Positions 19,210 through 28,610 of a stretch of DNA of 64,000 nt are shown piece by piece. The position numbers and the translations under genes are program-made. The DNA comes from Petaurus breviceps papuanus. Taxonomy: Eukaryota; Chordata; Mammalia; Diprotodontia; Petauridae. The notes beneath the pieces were generated by a model, which worked only from the letters and a program-made list of their open reading frames with translations, was not told where the DNA came from and searched no databases. How positions within the stretch are numbered: position 1 is the stretch's first letter; every line of letters starts with the position of its first letter. The stretch spans positions 28,654,158 through 28,718,157 of the forward strand of contig JAMXIF010001253.1 of assembly GCA_028583685.1 (NCBI GenBank). Reading direction: 5' to 3'.

Positions 19210-19936
19210 CCCAGTGACATATGGCCAGAACTACTTTGGTTTGGTGTTGGATATTTTCATGGATGAATCTGGATAAAGAACTTACTGAGCTCCTCATATG
19301 AAGCCATATTTCCTGTTATGGGGAAGTGGGGAGGTGTATTTCAGCTTCCAGCAGAGCCCAGTCTCTTTACTCCTGGGGGCACTACCCTCTGAGACCAGGA
19401 AGGGACCCTCTAAGTGGAGATCTAGAGGGTAACAGGGTTCTGGTCACTGGTACTGGCCATAAGTGACTCACATCCTGACCTAGAGTGACTCCCCCATGTT
19501 TGATGTCCAGGATTGGCGCTCAGTTTCCTGCTATTCAGCTCCTCCCTTGATCAGGTTCCCCAGCCTAGATCACTAATTCCTTCAGCAATTGTTTCCCCTG
19601 TTTCCTCTAATGGAATTTGAAAGATGAAAGCGTTTAGTAAACCAGTCAAGAGACAGCTCTCAGAAAATTGCAGGGGATTTGGATGGATTTTTTTTTTATA
19701 AAGGCACTTCTGGAGGGACATAGGATATGGGAGGAGGGCTGAGACTGAGACTGACCAGGAAGACTTGAATGAATATACTAATGGGATGGGATTCTCCCAC
19801 AATGGGAGATCCTTGAGCTTCTGAGAAAGTTCAGAAATGGGGAAGGCTTTTACAGAGGAAATCAGTGATCTAGGTTAGAGAGACTTCAAAGAAGAATCTG
19901 AAAAACAGAAAACTAAGAGTCAAACCCAGAGGCCAA
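19210..19936. other. Single-copy-looking DNA between the duplication copies
   Basis: No repeat is recognised. It forms most of the right side of the 1.9-kb spacer between the two duplicated blocks. The 83-codon reverse frame at 19551-19802 shows no family features. Confidence 0.35.
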
Positions 19937-20336
19937 ACAAGGGGGAGCTACATAAGGTCAGAATGGTTCCAGAGTCATTAGTACTCTGTTGACTAAAGGA
20001 TTGTATAAATTTAGATCTGGAAGGGACCTCAGAGGTCATCTAGTTCAATCTCCTCATTTCACAGCTAAGTAAACTGAGGCCCAGAGGGTTTGGTGACTTG
20101 CCAAAGTTACACTGGTGGTAAGTGGCAAAGCAGAAGATCTGGGTTTTGAACTCAAGCCCGATGACTCCAAATCCAGATCCTTTTTCCCACTCTACCATGC
20201 TATCTTGTTCTTAGATGCAATCTCTCCCTCTGGACACCAAGCTTCTTCCAAAATGGCACCCAGATAGGTGGTTTTACTCCTTTCCTCAATTCCTACTCTC
20301 CTAACAATGTAACTAATTTCTTGTTTCTAACTCTCC
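19937..20336. repeat. Local duplication, copy 2 (contains a reversed MIR3)
   Basis: Same order as 17592-18014: AAGGTCAGAATGG, then 'TTAGATCTGGAAGGGACCTC', 'CACAGCTAAGTAAACTGAGG', 'TTCTTCCAAAATGGCACCCA' and 'AATTCCTACTC'. The MIR3 core is at about 20010-20195. Confidence 0.8.
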
Positions 20337-20519
20337 AGGATAAAGGTACAGATTTGTATGGCCTAGAGGGGTCTGGTCCTAGGTATTAAATCTGAAGGGA
20401 ATTGGTATATAGAGATACTGAATCTCTGACTTTCAAGAGGCTGCTGCTTTTGACTAGCTGAGTCACTTTGGGTAATGAATTGCATAATTTTCACTAGTTC
20501 TTGAAATGGTAGTCATTAT

Positions 20520-21045
20520 TTTAAGTCCTTTAGAAAGTATTGATGTATTGAAGAATGCCTTGAGCAAGTTATGGTATATGATTGTGATGGAATGCTATTG
20601 TGCTGTAATAAATGACATGGGGAATGGTTTCAGAAAAACCTGGGAAGACAGATATAAACTGATGCAAAGTGAAGTGAGAAGAACCGTCACTGTACACAGT
20701 AATAACAATATTGTGATGATGATCAACCATGAAAGATTTGATTACTCTGATCAATGTCAATCTAAGACAATTCCAAAGGACACATGATGAAAAATGCTAT
20801 CTCCCTCTGGAGAGAGGACACTGAATACAGATTGAAACATACTTTTTTCTTTATTTATTTTTCTTGCTTTTTTTGCAACATAGCTAATACAAAAATGCTT
20901 TGTGGGGCTTTACATATATAACTGATGATTGATATCATGTTGCTTACCTTCTCAATCAAAGGGACTGGAAGGAGGGAGAGAATTTGGAACTCAAAATTTT
21001 TAAAAGGAATGTTGAAATTAATTAATTAAAAAAGAAATTATGGAT
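20520..21045 (+). mobile_element. L1 LINE 3' UTR, 5'-truncated
   Basis: 'AAGTTATGGTATATGATTGT', 'AATGCTATTGTGCTGTAATA', 'AACCTGGGAAGACAGATATA' and 'CTGATGCAAAGTGAAGTGAG' are the ORF2-end and 3' UTR words of the marsupial L1. It ends 'TTGGAACTCAAAATTTTTAA' and an A-rich tail. The 93-codon frame here is not a gene. Confidence 0.85.
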
Positions 21046-21064
21046 GTGTCTAATCTTTGAGAAT

Positions 21065-21290
21065 CAGTGTAGAATCATGAATAGAGAACTGGTATTAAAG
21101 TTAGGAAGATATAGATTCAAGTCTTAACCTTTGACACATCCTGATTGTGTGACAATGGGCAAATCGCTTAACTTGTCAGTACCTCAGACAACTCTCTAAG
21201 ATTATAAATTATAGAGAAGGTGCTGATTGGTAGAACTGGTGGAAAAAAGTTATGCTTGAGTTCCTCACATTGATGAAAATTACAGGTCTG
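21065..21290 (+). repeat. MIR-headed SINE with a distinct 3' tail
   Basis: Head 'ATGAATAGAGAACTGGTATT', core 'GATTGTGTGACAATGGGCAA', then the special tail 'CTCTCTAAGATTATAAATTA', 'AGAGAAGGTGCTGATTGG' and 'GAAAATTACAGGTCTG'. Same family as 13905-14112 and 40760-40985. Confidence 0.7.
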
Positions 21291-21317
21291 AAATGAAAAA
21301 TGATAATATTTTAATTT

Positions 21318-21425
21318 GTACTCATAGGATTTAGAGCTGAAGGTGTCCTTATCCAAACTCCTCATATTATAGATGAGAAAACAAGAGACTTAGAGGAAAA
21401 AAGTGACTTGTCTGATGTCAAATTG
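21318..21425 (-). repeat. MIR3-type SINE fragment (reverse)
   Basis: 'GGATTTAGAGCTGAAGGTGT' and 'TTATAGATGAGAAAACAAGA' fit the reversed 3' half. Confidence 0.65.
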
Positions 21426-21429
21426 TTTT

Positions 21430-21715
21430 AAATAAATTGTGTAAAGATATATCATCAATATAAATAATTTGCATTCCATGATTTTGTTTTGTTGGACTTT
21501 TAGATTTATAATCCTAAAATCCTATGTTATTACCCCAGTACATGGCCTGAGATGACACATGGTACTGGGTGTAGGGGTGGGGGTAGGGAGAAGAGTCATC
21601 AGGATGTCCAGATTCAGCCAGGTGTTGTGTGGAGCAAGAAGTCAGCAATGGGTGAAGCTGGACTGTGGTTGGGGTCAACCACATGACCCACTAGGGTCAG
21701 TAAGAAGGCAGATCA
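21430..21715. other. Unassigned stretch
   Basis: G-rich words at about 21565-21590 but no repeat family or exon recognised. Confidence 0.3.
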
Positions 21716-21729
21716 AAAACCAAGTCCTT

Positions 21730-21872
21730 TTTAAAAAAATTTTTTTTTTTAAGCAATTGGGGTTAAGTAACTTGCTCAAGGTTACATGGCCAGGTGTTTC
21801 TGGTGGGTGCTAAGTGTCTGAGCCCGGATTCTGGGGCTGGTGCTCTTACTTGCTGTGCTACCTGGCCGCCCC
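21730..21872 (-). mobile_element. WSINE-like SINE, 'CCTGGCCGCCCC' subfamily (reverse)
   Basis: A poly(T) start, 'AAGCAATTGGGGTTAAGTAA', 'CTTGCTCAAGGTTACATGGC', 'TGTTTCTGGTGGGTGCTAAG' and the reversed head 'GCTACCTGGCCGCCCC'. Target duplications AAAACCAAGTCCTT (21716-21729) and AAAACTAAGTCCTT (21873-21886) match at 13 of 14 bases. The same subfamily is at 37431-37589. Confidence 0.85.
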
Positions 21873-22139
21873 AAAACTAAGTCCTTCCTGCCAAAGGATG
21901 GAGCAGGGATGGGAGACCTTGGGAAAGGGGGCTGAAACCCAAGCAAAAATCAAAGAGCTGACAGAATGATTCATGGTGTAATAATGGCAGTCAAATATAA
22001 ACCAAAGTGGTGGAAAGTAAACTAATAACTGATACGGTTCTGACAGGTTCAAAGCATGCCCTGGTGGCATGGACATTAAAATCGGTCAGCCAAGCTCCGG
22101 CCACTCCCTTCATGGTTATCTACCCCTGGTACTCCTTGA

Positions 22140-22485
22140 GAGCGGATTGGCCAACAACAGCTCAAGATTCGCTTGGTCATTGTTCAAAGGGAGTGTAAAA
22201 TAGCAGCTGTTTTTGTTTGGTGCCAGAAACCCCGAGGGTCTTCCCCTCATTGATCTTCTTCTCCCCTTCCTCCTCCTCCTCCTCTGATAAACTGAAACCT
22301 GGGAAAGACCTTAGATTAAAAAGGCCAAAGTCTCCCACTGCGTGTGGGGCCATCTCCTGTCATCCTGATCCATGTCTGGCTACTGGACCCAGATGACTCA
22401 GGAGGAGAGAGTGAGGCTTGCTGACTTTGCATCACCTTCCTGATGTCGTGGTCTTCCTTGAGAGCAAAGTACAAACAACAACAAG
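22140..22485 (-). mobile_element. Long RTE-SINE-like repeat (reverse), copy 1
   Basis: The block 'TCGCTTGGTCATTG', 'CCAGAAACCCCGAGGGTCTT', 'TTAAAAAGGCCAAAGTCTCC', 'GGGGCCATCTCCTGTCATCC' and the end 'AAAGTACAAACAACAACAA' has the same order at 54817-55205. The last 180 bases alone recur at 54365-54550 and, on the other strand, at 41335-41530 and 48880-49045. The family name is uncertain; the (CAA)n end suggests an RTE-mobilised SINE or its LINE source. Confidence 0.65.
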
Positions 22486-22581
22486 AGCAAGGAGAACCTG
22501 GACCAATTTGTCAAGTAAGAAAATAGGTGAGAAATATTGACTGATTGATAACTGAGACTGAATTTTTAAAAAAAGTTGAAT

Positions 22582-22735
22582 GGGGGGGGCAGCTAGGTGG
22601 TGCAGTGAATAGAACACTGGCCCTGGAGGCAGGAGGTCCTGAGTTCAAATCTGATCTCAGACACTGACACACTTACTAGCTGTGTGACCTTGGGTGAGTC
22701 ACTTAACCCCAATTGCCTTGCCTTCCCCCCTCCAG
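22582..22735 (+). mobile_element. WSINE1-like SINE
   Basis: Head 'GGGGCAGCTAGGTGGTGCAG', 'GGTCCTGAGTTCAAATCTG', 'TGTGTGACCTTGGGTGAGTC' and tail 'CCTTCCCCCCTCCAG' are complete. Exact 13-bp target duplications AAAAAAGTTGAAT lie at 22569-22581 and 22736-22748, so it is a fairly recent insertion. Confidence 0.92.
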
Positions 22736-22917
22736 AAAAAAGTTGAATACTTACATAATCAAAAAATGATTCTACGGAGGTTTCTTCTGTAGCATCTTGC
22801 TAGGTCCATTTTGCGAATGGATGGAGGTGCTGGGTTATTTTTGTGAAGTCACTGAAGGTTTTCATATTTTAAGTTTCTATGAGGATGACGTTCAGTTCTT
22901 TTCTTAAATCTCCATGT

Positions 22918-23175
22918 AATAATAATAACTAGCATTTATACTGTACTTTAAGATTTGCAAAGTACTTTCTCAATATTATTTAACTTTCTCCTCACAACTA
23001 CCTTGGGAGGTAGGTGTTATTAATATCACCTAATATACAGATAAGGAAACTGACTGAGAAAGCATTAAAGGATTTGCCCATAATCACACAGCACTCAAAT
23101 GTCTGAGGCCAGATTTGAATTCAGGTCTTTCTGGCTCCAAGTCCAACACATTATTATTCACTATGTCATCTAGTT
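22918..23175 (-). repeat. MIR-related marsupial SINE (reverse)
   Basis: 'AATAATAACTAGCATTTATA', 'GATTTGCAAAGTACTTTCTC', 'TTGGGAGGTAGGTGTTATTA' and 'GCCAGATTTGAATTCAGGTC' are in the standard order. Nearly complete. Confidence 0.85.
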
Positions 23176-23179
23176 GAAA

Positions 23180-23380
23180 TCAAACTTTCTTCTTCACCCT
23201 GAATCATGGGTGTAATTACATGTAATTATATTATATTACGTGTAATAATAATTAACCTGTAATTAATTCATTAAACACTTATTTGTAGTAAAAAATAGCT
23301 ATTATCCATATAGTACATGCTTAACACATATTATATCATTTGATATAGGTGTTTTTAACTGCCTCCAGTGTTTAAAAACC
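23180..23380. other. AT-rich unassigned stretch
   Basis: Repeated TGTAATTA-type words (ATGTAATTATATTATATTAC and similar) at about 23215-23270 suggest simple-sequence slippage. Confidence 0.5.
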
Positions 23381-23384
23381 AAGC

Positions 23385-23560
23385 ACCTAGCATTTGCAGA
23401 CTCCTGGACTGAATGCTGGGGGGATTCCCAAATGCATCAGAATGGATCCCTGTCCTCAAGGAATTTATAATCCAGTCGGGGAGACAACATATATACCCAT
23501 GTAATAATCCCACAAGATGGAGCACAGATAGGCTTCACAAGACAGGAGCTGAGTCTTATG
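23385..23560 (-). mobile_element. L2 LINE fragment (reverse)
   Basis: 'GGATCCCTGTCCTCAAGGAA', 'TTATAATCCAGTCGGGGAGA' and 'GAGCTGAGTCTTATGGGAGG' follow the reversed L2 3' UTR. Diverged. Confidence 0.65.
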
Positions 23561-23624
23561 GGAGGTGGTGAGAGGAGGGAGAAATCATAGCTATTGTAGC
23601 AACTTCAGTCTTCCATTAATGTCT

Positions 23625-23755
23625 TAGCACTTCCTTCCTGGGGGGTGTCAGGCAAGTCACTTTGCATTCCTGGTTTCCCTATGGCCCCGGTTTCTTCCAT
23701 GAAATGAGTAAGATATAGAGGTCACTTCCTGTTCTAAATTCCATAAGACTAAGTT
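23625..23755 (+). repeat. MIR3-type SINE fragment
   Basis: 'GGCAAGTCACTTTGCATTCC', 'TTTCTTCCATGAAATGAGTA' and 'CCTGTTCTAAATTCCATAAG' fit the 3' half, diverged. Confidence 0.55.
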
Positions 23756-23836
23756 TACATATATTGGTATGTTTTTAGATCTTGTTATTTCATATCATTA
23801 CATTAATCATAGATTATTTTATACTATTATATATCT

Positions 23837-23988
23837 TTTTATTTTTTGGCTTTTTGGAGGGCAATTGGGGTTAAGTGACTTGTACAAAGTCACTTGGCTA
23901 GTGTGTCAAGTGTCTGAGGCTGGATTTGAACTCAGGTCCTCTTGACTCCACGGCTGGTATTTTATTCACTGCGCCACCTAGCTGCCCC
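23837..23988 (-). mobile_element. WSINE1-like SINE (reverse)
   Basis: 'GGGCAATTGGGGTTAAGTGA', 'GTGTCTGAGGCTGGATTTGA' and head 'GCGCCACCTAGCTGCCCC'. Target duplications of 17 bp, at 23820-23836 and 23989-24005, match at 15 positions. Confidence 0.9.
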
Positions 23989-24010
23989 TATATTGTTATA
24001 TATCTATATT

Positions 24011-24256
24011 TTGTTGTCTGGTCATTTCAGTTGTGTCTGAATTTTCATGATCCCATTTGGTATTTTCTTGGCAAAGATCCTGGAGTCATTTACCATTTCA
24101 TCCTCCAACTCACTTTTACAGATGAGAAAACTGAGGCAAACAGGGTTAAGTGACTTGGCTAGGGTCCCACAGCTAATAGCTGAGGTCAGATTTGAACTCA
24201 CAAAGTCTTCCTGATTCTAGGCCTGGCACTTAATCCACTGCACCACATAGATGCCC
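24011..24256 (-). mobile_element. Mar1-like SINE (reverse)
   Basis: 'TTTTGTTGTCTGGTCATTTC', 'TTTCTTGGCAAAGATCCTGG', 'GATGAGAAAACTGAGGCAAA' and 'GCACCACATAGATGCCC' are in order. It lies directly beside the WSINE1-like copy and is followed by a TG-rich microsatellite at 24257-24300. Confidence 0.9.
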
Positions 24257-24369
24257 ACATATGTATGTGTATGTGTATGTGTGTAGATAGATGTATAAAG
24301 ATGAGTTTGGAGATTTCTTACTCTGAAACTTCATCTCATACCAACACACCATGCCTCTTGCTACTATGA

Positions 24370-24710
24370 CCATTTGTAATAGTAATAATTGGCATTTATA
24401 TAGTGCTTTACAATTTGCAAAGCAAATTATACATATATACCTACATATATATGTGTATGTATGTATATGTGTGTATAAATGTGTGTATGTATATGCACAT
24501 GTGTATATATACATATATGTATGTGTATTACCACATAGATCTTTGAGGTACTGAAGTAAATATTACAGGCATTATGCCCTCTTTACAGATGGCATCAACA
24601 AGGCTCACAGACTTGATGTCTTTGTTCACATAGTGAGTTAACTGTCAAAGGCAAGTTTCAGATCCAGATTTCCCCTGGTTTCAGTTGACACCTGCATTAG
24701 CTGGTAGCCT
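24370..24710 (-). repeat. MIR-related SINE (reverse) with internal microsatellite
   Basis: It starts 'GTAATAATTGGCATTTATAT' and 'TTTACAATTTGCAAAGC', is broken by a TA/TG microsatellite at 24428-24530, and resumes 'TGCCCTCTTTACAGATGGCA' and 'CAGATCCAGATTTCCCC'. The microsatellite seems to have grown inside the SINE. Confidence 0.7.
24428..24530. repeat. Compound TA/TG microsatellite
   Basis: ACATATATACC, GTGTATGTATGTATAT and GTGTGTATAAATG words fill the interval. Confidence 0.9.
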
Positions 24711-25310
24711 GTCATTCATTAGTGACAGGGGCGAACACCTGGTAAGTCGTACTAGACTTTGTTAATAAATATGGAAACTTAAGGAGTTTAAATTCACTTC
24801 CAACTGTGTTGTAGTAACATCAGGGTTGTTTTTCCCCCTAGGATTGACACCTCTGTCTTTAATAAAGGCTATCAGAATACACCTGGTGTCCTATTACAGA
24901 AGTTGCTTTTCCAGTATGTAAAAATCTTGTCCATGCAAGAAAGATTTTCCCCAGAGCAAACCTGAAGAGCCACCCTCTTCAGGTTTGTTCTGGAGAAAAG
25001 CTTTCTTTTTTTGGTGGGGGGTGGGGGGTTGTGCTGGGAGGAGTATTCACATTTCACTCAAAATCCAGAGAGAAAACAGAGCAGGGAATTTTTTCTTCCA
25101 AGTTCCTTGAACAATTTGCAATCAGCTTGAGAAAACTTGCTTAAAGTTTTTTTTTTCATCTTTAACCTTTTTTTGGTTGATTAAAATTGTTAGGAGTATT
25201 GGTATTTTTTTCAGAGCTTGCTTTGAGCCTGGACCTACTCTGGATGAAGATAATAATTCCACAATATTATGAATAACTGTTTGGTGCCATTCTAAATAAG
25301 TATAATCAGT
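24711..25310. other. Unassigned DNA holding a long hairpin and a G-rich run
   Basis: No interspersed repeat is recognised. The hairpin at 24937-25007 is listed separately. Just after it, G-runs at 25013-25041 (GGTGGGGGGTGGGGGG, then GGG and GG) could fold into a G-quadruplex. Confidence 0.5.
24937..25007. repeat. Near-perfect 31-bp inverted repeat with a 7-base loop
   Basis: The arm at 24938-24968 (starting AGAAAGATTTTCCCC) pairs with 24976-25006 (starting TCTTCAGGTTTGTTC). By hand, 28 Watson-Crick pairs, one G-U and two mismatches; one extra pair closes on each side. The size and short loop resemble a microRNA precursor or the core of a palindromic MITE. No expression evidence is available. 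Confidence 0.85.
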
Positions 25311-25314
25311 AATG

Positions 25315-25450
25315 AATTGATCAATCAATATAGTATTTATTGATCTACTAGTATGTACAGGACACTATGTGATGTGATGTAGGGACAAAAGGCATAAAAT
25401 TGTGTTCTGTCTCTAAGAGGTTTGCTATCTAGTTGAGGAGATAAGGTGAA
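25315..25450 (-). mobile_element. L2 LINE 3' fragment (reverse)
   Basis: 'TATAGTATTTATTGATCTAC', 'AGGACACTATGTGATGTG' and 'TGTTCTGTCTCTAAGAGG' are a diverged reversed L2 start. A related piece, 'GGACCTAATTTGGGCCTTGA', lies at about 25860-25935 and may be its continuation. Confidence 0.6.
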
Positions 25451-26847
25451 AGCCCAAACTAGGGCAGGGCAAATAGTGCTTTGTCCAAGGGTGTCAATGT
25501 TGGGGGGGGGCACTAAGAACACTAACACAGTTACAACAGAGCTTAGAAAGTGGTTTGCAAGAAAAATGAGCTAAAATAGAAAGTTACTAAATGGCATTAG
25601 TGGGTAAGCTCCTCTCTTCCCATTCTGGTGTCCTAAGATTGATGTTTCCATCTTTATTCCTTTCTTTCATAATTCTCCCCCCCCCCCATCTTCCACTTCA
25701 GCTGAGGGCATACTTCATGTTGCTTGTCCTGGGTACAGTTTGTGGTACCTAGGTAAAGTACAAAAATTTCTAGCTATAGCTCTGGCTAATTTAAGCTTGA
25801 AGGAAAAAAATAATATAAAATACTGCATGATGTGTGGTTCACACCAGAAAAGCTCTGGTAGTTTGCAGAAGGATGAAATATTGTCCTGTGGAAGAGATGG
25901 GACCTAATTTGGGCCTTGAAGGATTCAGATGGGTGGTTATCTTTAATATATACATATGCATGGATGGCATTTGTTCTAATTTGGGAAATTTAGCATAACA
26001 AAAATAAAAAAATGTTTAGGGTTTAAGGACACTGAAGTCGTTGACATTTAAGAGAGAATAAAAGAAGGGAAAATTTAAATACAGTTATGTTTGTTGGAGG
26101 AGTGGGTGATAAGCCTAGAGGTAACGATTGGCTAGAAAAATAATTTGCTAATATAATCCAGTAATTAGTGGTAAAAGCATGAGACGCGAGTTACTGACCC
26201 AGAAATGCCCTGTAAAAGGGCTTTCTCTGTCTTTTCAATTCCCATAAACAGATTGTGCTGATGTCAGAGGGACAATGTTTGCCTTTCCCCCCGTATCTGT
26301 TTAGGTCAGTATTTGCTAACACTTAGAGAGTCTGCATTATTTCCCAGTTGGGGAGAGTGTGGAGCTAATGAGGAGAAGGTCACAGATTTAATCCTCATAT
26401 GGGCCAGTTAGCGCCACAATATTCCTGGGCCCCAGCTAGCGGCCTCACCAGTGTATGCTTGTTGGCAAAGAGGGCTTGGTGAGAAGCTAGGGATAGATGA
26501 GAGCAAACTGATCCCTGTTAATGGGAAAACAACTCAGACTGAATGCTCTGCTGTCAGCACATAATCAGCATAATCATAATTTTCTAAGAATGTTCCATGT
26601 TCAATATTACTTCATTAAATCTCCAATTTTCCTTAACTCTGACTGAAACACAATTAAGAGGCAGAAACCCTTGCTACTCATCACAATGCCCTCCCGCCCT
26701 CTCCTGAGCAGCATCCAAAAGCATTTAATGAATCCCAAATTATGTTTTCATCTGTTCTAGAGACCATACTGCAAGACTCACACAAAGTATGTCTTTCACA
26801 TTTAGCTTAGAAAGATACATGTTCACAGTGAGCAGTTTGGTTTTGCA
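25451..26847. other. Long single-copy-looking stretch
   Basis: Apart from the possible L2 piece at 25860-25935 and a C-run near 25677, no repeat is visible. From about 26170 to 26740 the sequence is clean and AT-rich with words such as AATCAGCATAATCATAAT, TTCATTAAATCTCC and AACACAATTAAGAG. In this repeat-rich window it is the most promising candidate for an enhancer-type conserved non-coding element. No exon is seen. Confidence 0.45.
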
Positions 26848-27013
26848 CAGAAATGGGGAACCTGTGCAGACCTTTGACTGAATCCAAATTTTACAGAACA
26901 AATCCTTTTTATTAAGCACATTTGTTCTGTGAAGTTTGGATTCAGTCAAAGGGCTGCACTTGAAGATCTAGAGGTCCACATGTCACCTCTAGGCCACAGG
27001 TTCCCCATGCCTG
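26848..27013. mobile_element. Palindromic hAT-like short element
   Basis: Ends 'CAGAAATGGGGAACC' and 'GGTTCCCCATGCCTG' are inverted repeats. Inside, arms of 31 bases at 26873-26903 and 26920-26950 pair with two mismatches around a 16-base loop. Flanks GTTTTGCA and ATTTTTCA match at 6 of 8 bases, the hAT duplication size. No transposase; same family as 18856-18931. Confidence 0.8.
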
Positions 27014-27029
27014 ATTTTTCAGGAAGAAG

Positions 27030-27190
27030 GGAGGATTTCATGTCAGAATACCTAGGCCTGAATCCCAGCTTCGCTACCTACGTGACATTGGGCAAGTAAT
27101 TTCTCTATGGGCCTCAGCTGCCTCATCTATAAAATAGGTAGATTGGATGAGAAGCTCTCTAAAATTCTTTCTGACTCTATTTCCCACATT
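27030..27190 (+). repeat. MIR3-type SINE
   Basis: 'CTAGGCCTGAATCCCAGCTT', 'TACGTGACATTGGGCAAGTA' and 'CTGCCTCATCTATAAAATAG' then 'CTAAAATTCTTTCTGACTC'. Confidence 0.75.
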
Positions 27191-27239
27191 ACATATATAG
27201 AATGGATAAAAAAATCTGCCATGCACAGGAATGGACAGA

Positions 27240-27430
27240 GGAGTTTAAAGCAGCATTATATTATGGAGAGAACACTAAACAGGGAGTCAAGGGATCTCAG
27301 TCTGAATCCCATCTCCTCTATTTGCCATCTGAGTGGCTTCTGGCCAGTCCTCTTGCTTCTCAAGGAGTCAGAATAGATGATGTAAAAATGGTCTCTTCCA
27401 TTTCTCTGTGTGTGACCCTATGATCTTTAA
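27240..27430 (+). repeat. MIR3-type SINE
   Basis: 'AGCATTATATTATGGAGAGA', 'TCTGAATCCCATCTCC' and the end 'GTGACCCTATGATC' give a head-to-tail copy, diverged in the core. Open frames crossing it are not genes. Confidence 0.65.
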
Positions 27431-27512
27431 TGCATCCAAAACTGGCATTAGCTCACACTTTAGGAATGTAGGGCAAGAATAAGTACAAAAGTACTTATTT
27501 CTTAGACTTCAC

Positions 27513-27759
27513 TGTTTTTCAGTCATTTTCCAGTCATGTCTAACTCTTTATGACCCCATTTGGGGTTTTCTTGGCAAAGATACTAGAGCGGTTTGCCATT
27601 TCCTTCTCCAACTCATTTTACAGATGAGGAAACTGAGGCAAAGAGTGTTAAGTGACTTTTCCAAGATCACATAGCTAGTAAATGTTGGAGGCTGGATTTG
27701 AACTCAGGTCCTCCTGACTCTAGGCCTGATAATCTATCCACTGTGCTATCTGTCTTCTT
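27513..27759 (-). mobile_element. Mar1-like SINE (reverse)
   Basis: 'TTCAGTCATTTTCCAGTCAT', 'ATTTGGGGTTTTCTTGGCAA', 'TTTTACAGATGAGGAAACTG' and 'GGCTGGATTTGAACTCAGGT'. Flanks CTTAGACTTCAC (27501-27512) and CTTAGAGTTTAC (27760-27771) match at 10 of 12, a worn target duplication. Confidence 0.9.
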
Positions 27760-27814
27760 CTTAGAGTTTACTTATCCTTAATAGGTGATCTTCCCACATG
27801 AGAAAAAGCACTAA

Positions 27815-27940
27815 GCATTAGTCAGTGTATTTATAAGCTTTGTCCTCAACACCATACTGAGTACAGTAGGGATGCCAAAGTCTAAGACTTGGCTCTTGCC
27901 TTCAAGAAGCTTACAGTGGAGATGTAAGATACATGAAATA
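27815..27940 (-). mobile_element. L2 LINE fragment (reverse)
   Basis: 'CAACACCATACTGAGTACAG' and 'TTGGCTCTTGCCTTCAAGAA' then 'GCTTACAGTGGAGATG' are a diverged reversed L2. Confidence 0.65.
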
Positions 27941-27954
27941 CTTAAAGGAATAAT

Positions 27955-28119
27955 TCTTTTTTTCTTTTTGCTTTTTTTTGGAGGAGCAGTTGGGCTTAAG
28001 TGACTTGCCTAAGGTTACACGGCTAGTAAGTGTTAAGTGTCTGAGGCCGCATTCATGAACTCAGGGCCTCCTGACTCCAGGGCCAGTGCTCTATTCACTG
28101 TGCCACCTAGCCACCCCCA
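27955..28119 (-). mobile_element. WSINE1-like SINE (reverse)
   Basis: A T-rich start, 'GTTGGGCTTAAGTGACTTGC', 'AGTGTTAAGTGTCTGAGGCC' and head 'GTGCCACCTAGCCACCCC'. Flanked by GAATAAT at 27948-27954 and 28120-28126. Confidence 0.88.
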
Positions 28120-28127
28120 GAATAATA

Positions 28128-28610
28128 CACTTTTGAAGACATGTATCAACAACATGAACGTGGGGAATTCATGGAACAAGAATGGTTAGCCCAAGACCCA
28201 TTCATTGGAACCCCTCTCCCCTTCCAAAAGCCACACAACTAAAAGCATATTGAATCATGAAACACCTTCAAAGCCTGCTAAGAAAAGGTCTAGCTGTCTC
28301 TACCTTGTTAGGACTGATGATATACTTTGTGAATAAATAACTGGCGAACAATGACTCTTAGTGCAAGTTATATGGGAGAGAATATTAGTCAAACCAATAG
28401 TCTAGAATTTCTCAGCCAAGGTCAAGCGGCTCCCTCTGTCCCTGCTGATATGCTCCTATAAAATAAATGCATACTTCAGAGCAGGTGGTGTGGGCATGGA
28501 CGGTCGTCTCTTTAGGCAACTGCATACATATCAAGTAGAGTATAATGAGAACAGCACTCGTCTGGGAGTTGGAATTTGCTACTTGGGGTAGCCCTATGAA
28601 ACCCCGGGCA
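28128..28610. other. Unassigned single-copy-looking DNA
   Basis: No repeat or exon is recognised in about 480 bases. An 88-codon reverse frame at 28412-28678 runs into the next SINE. Confidence 0.35.
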
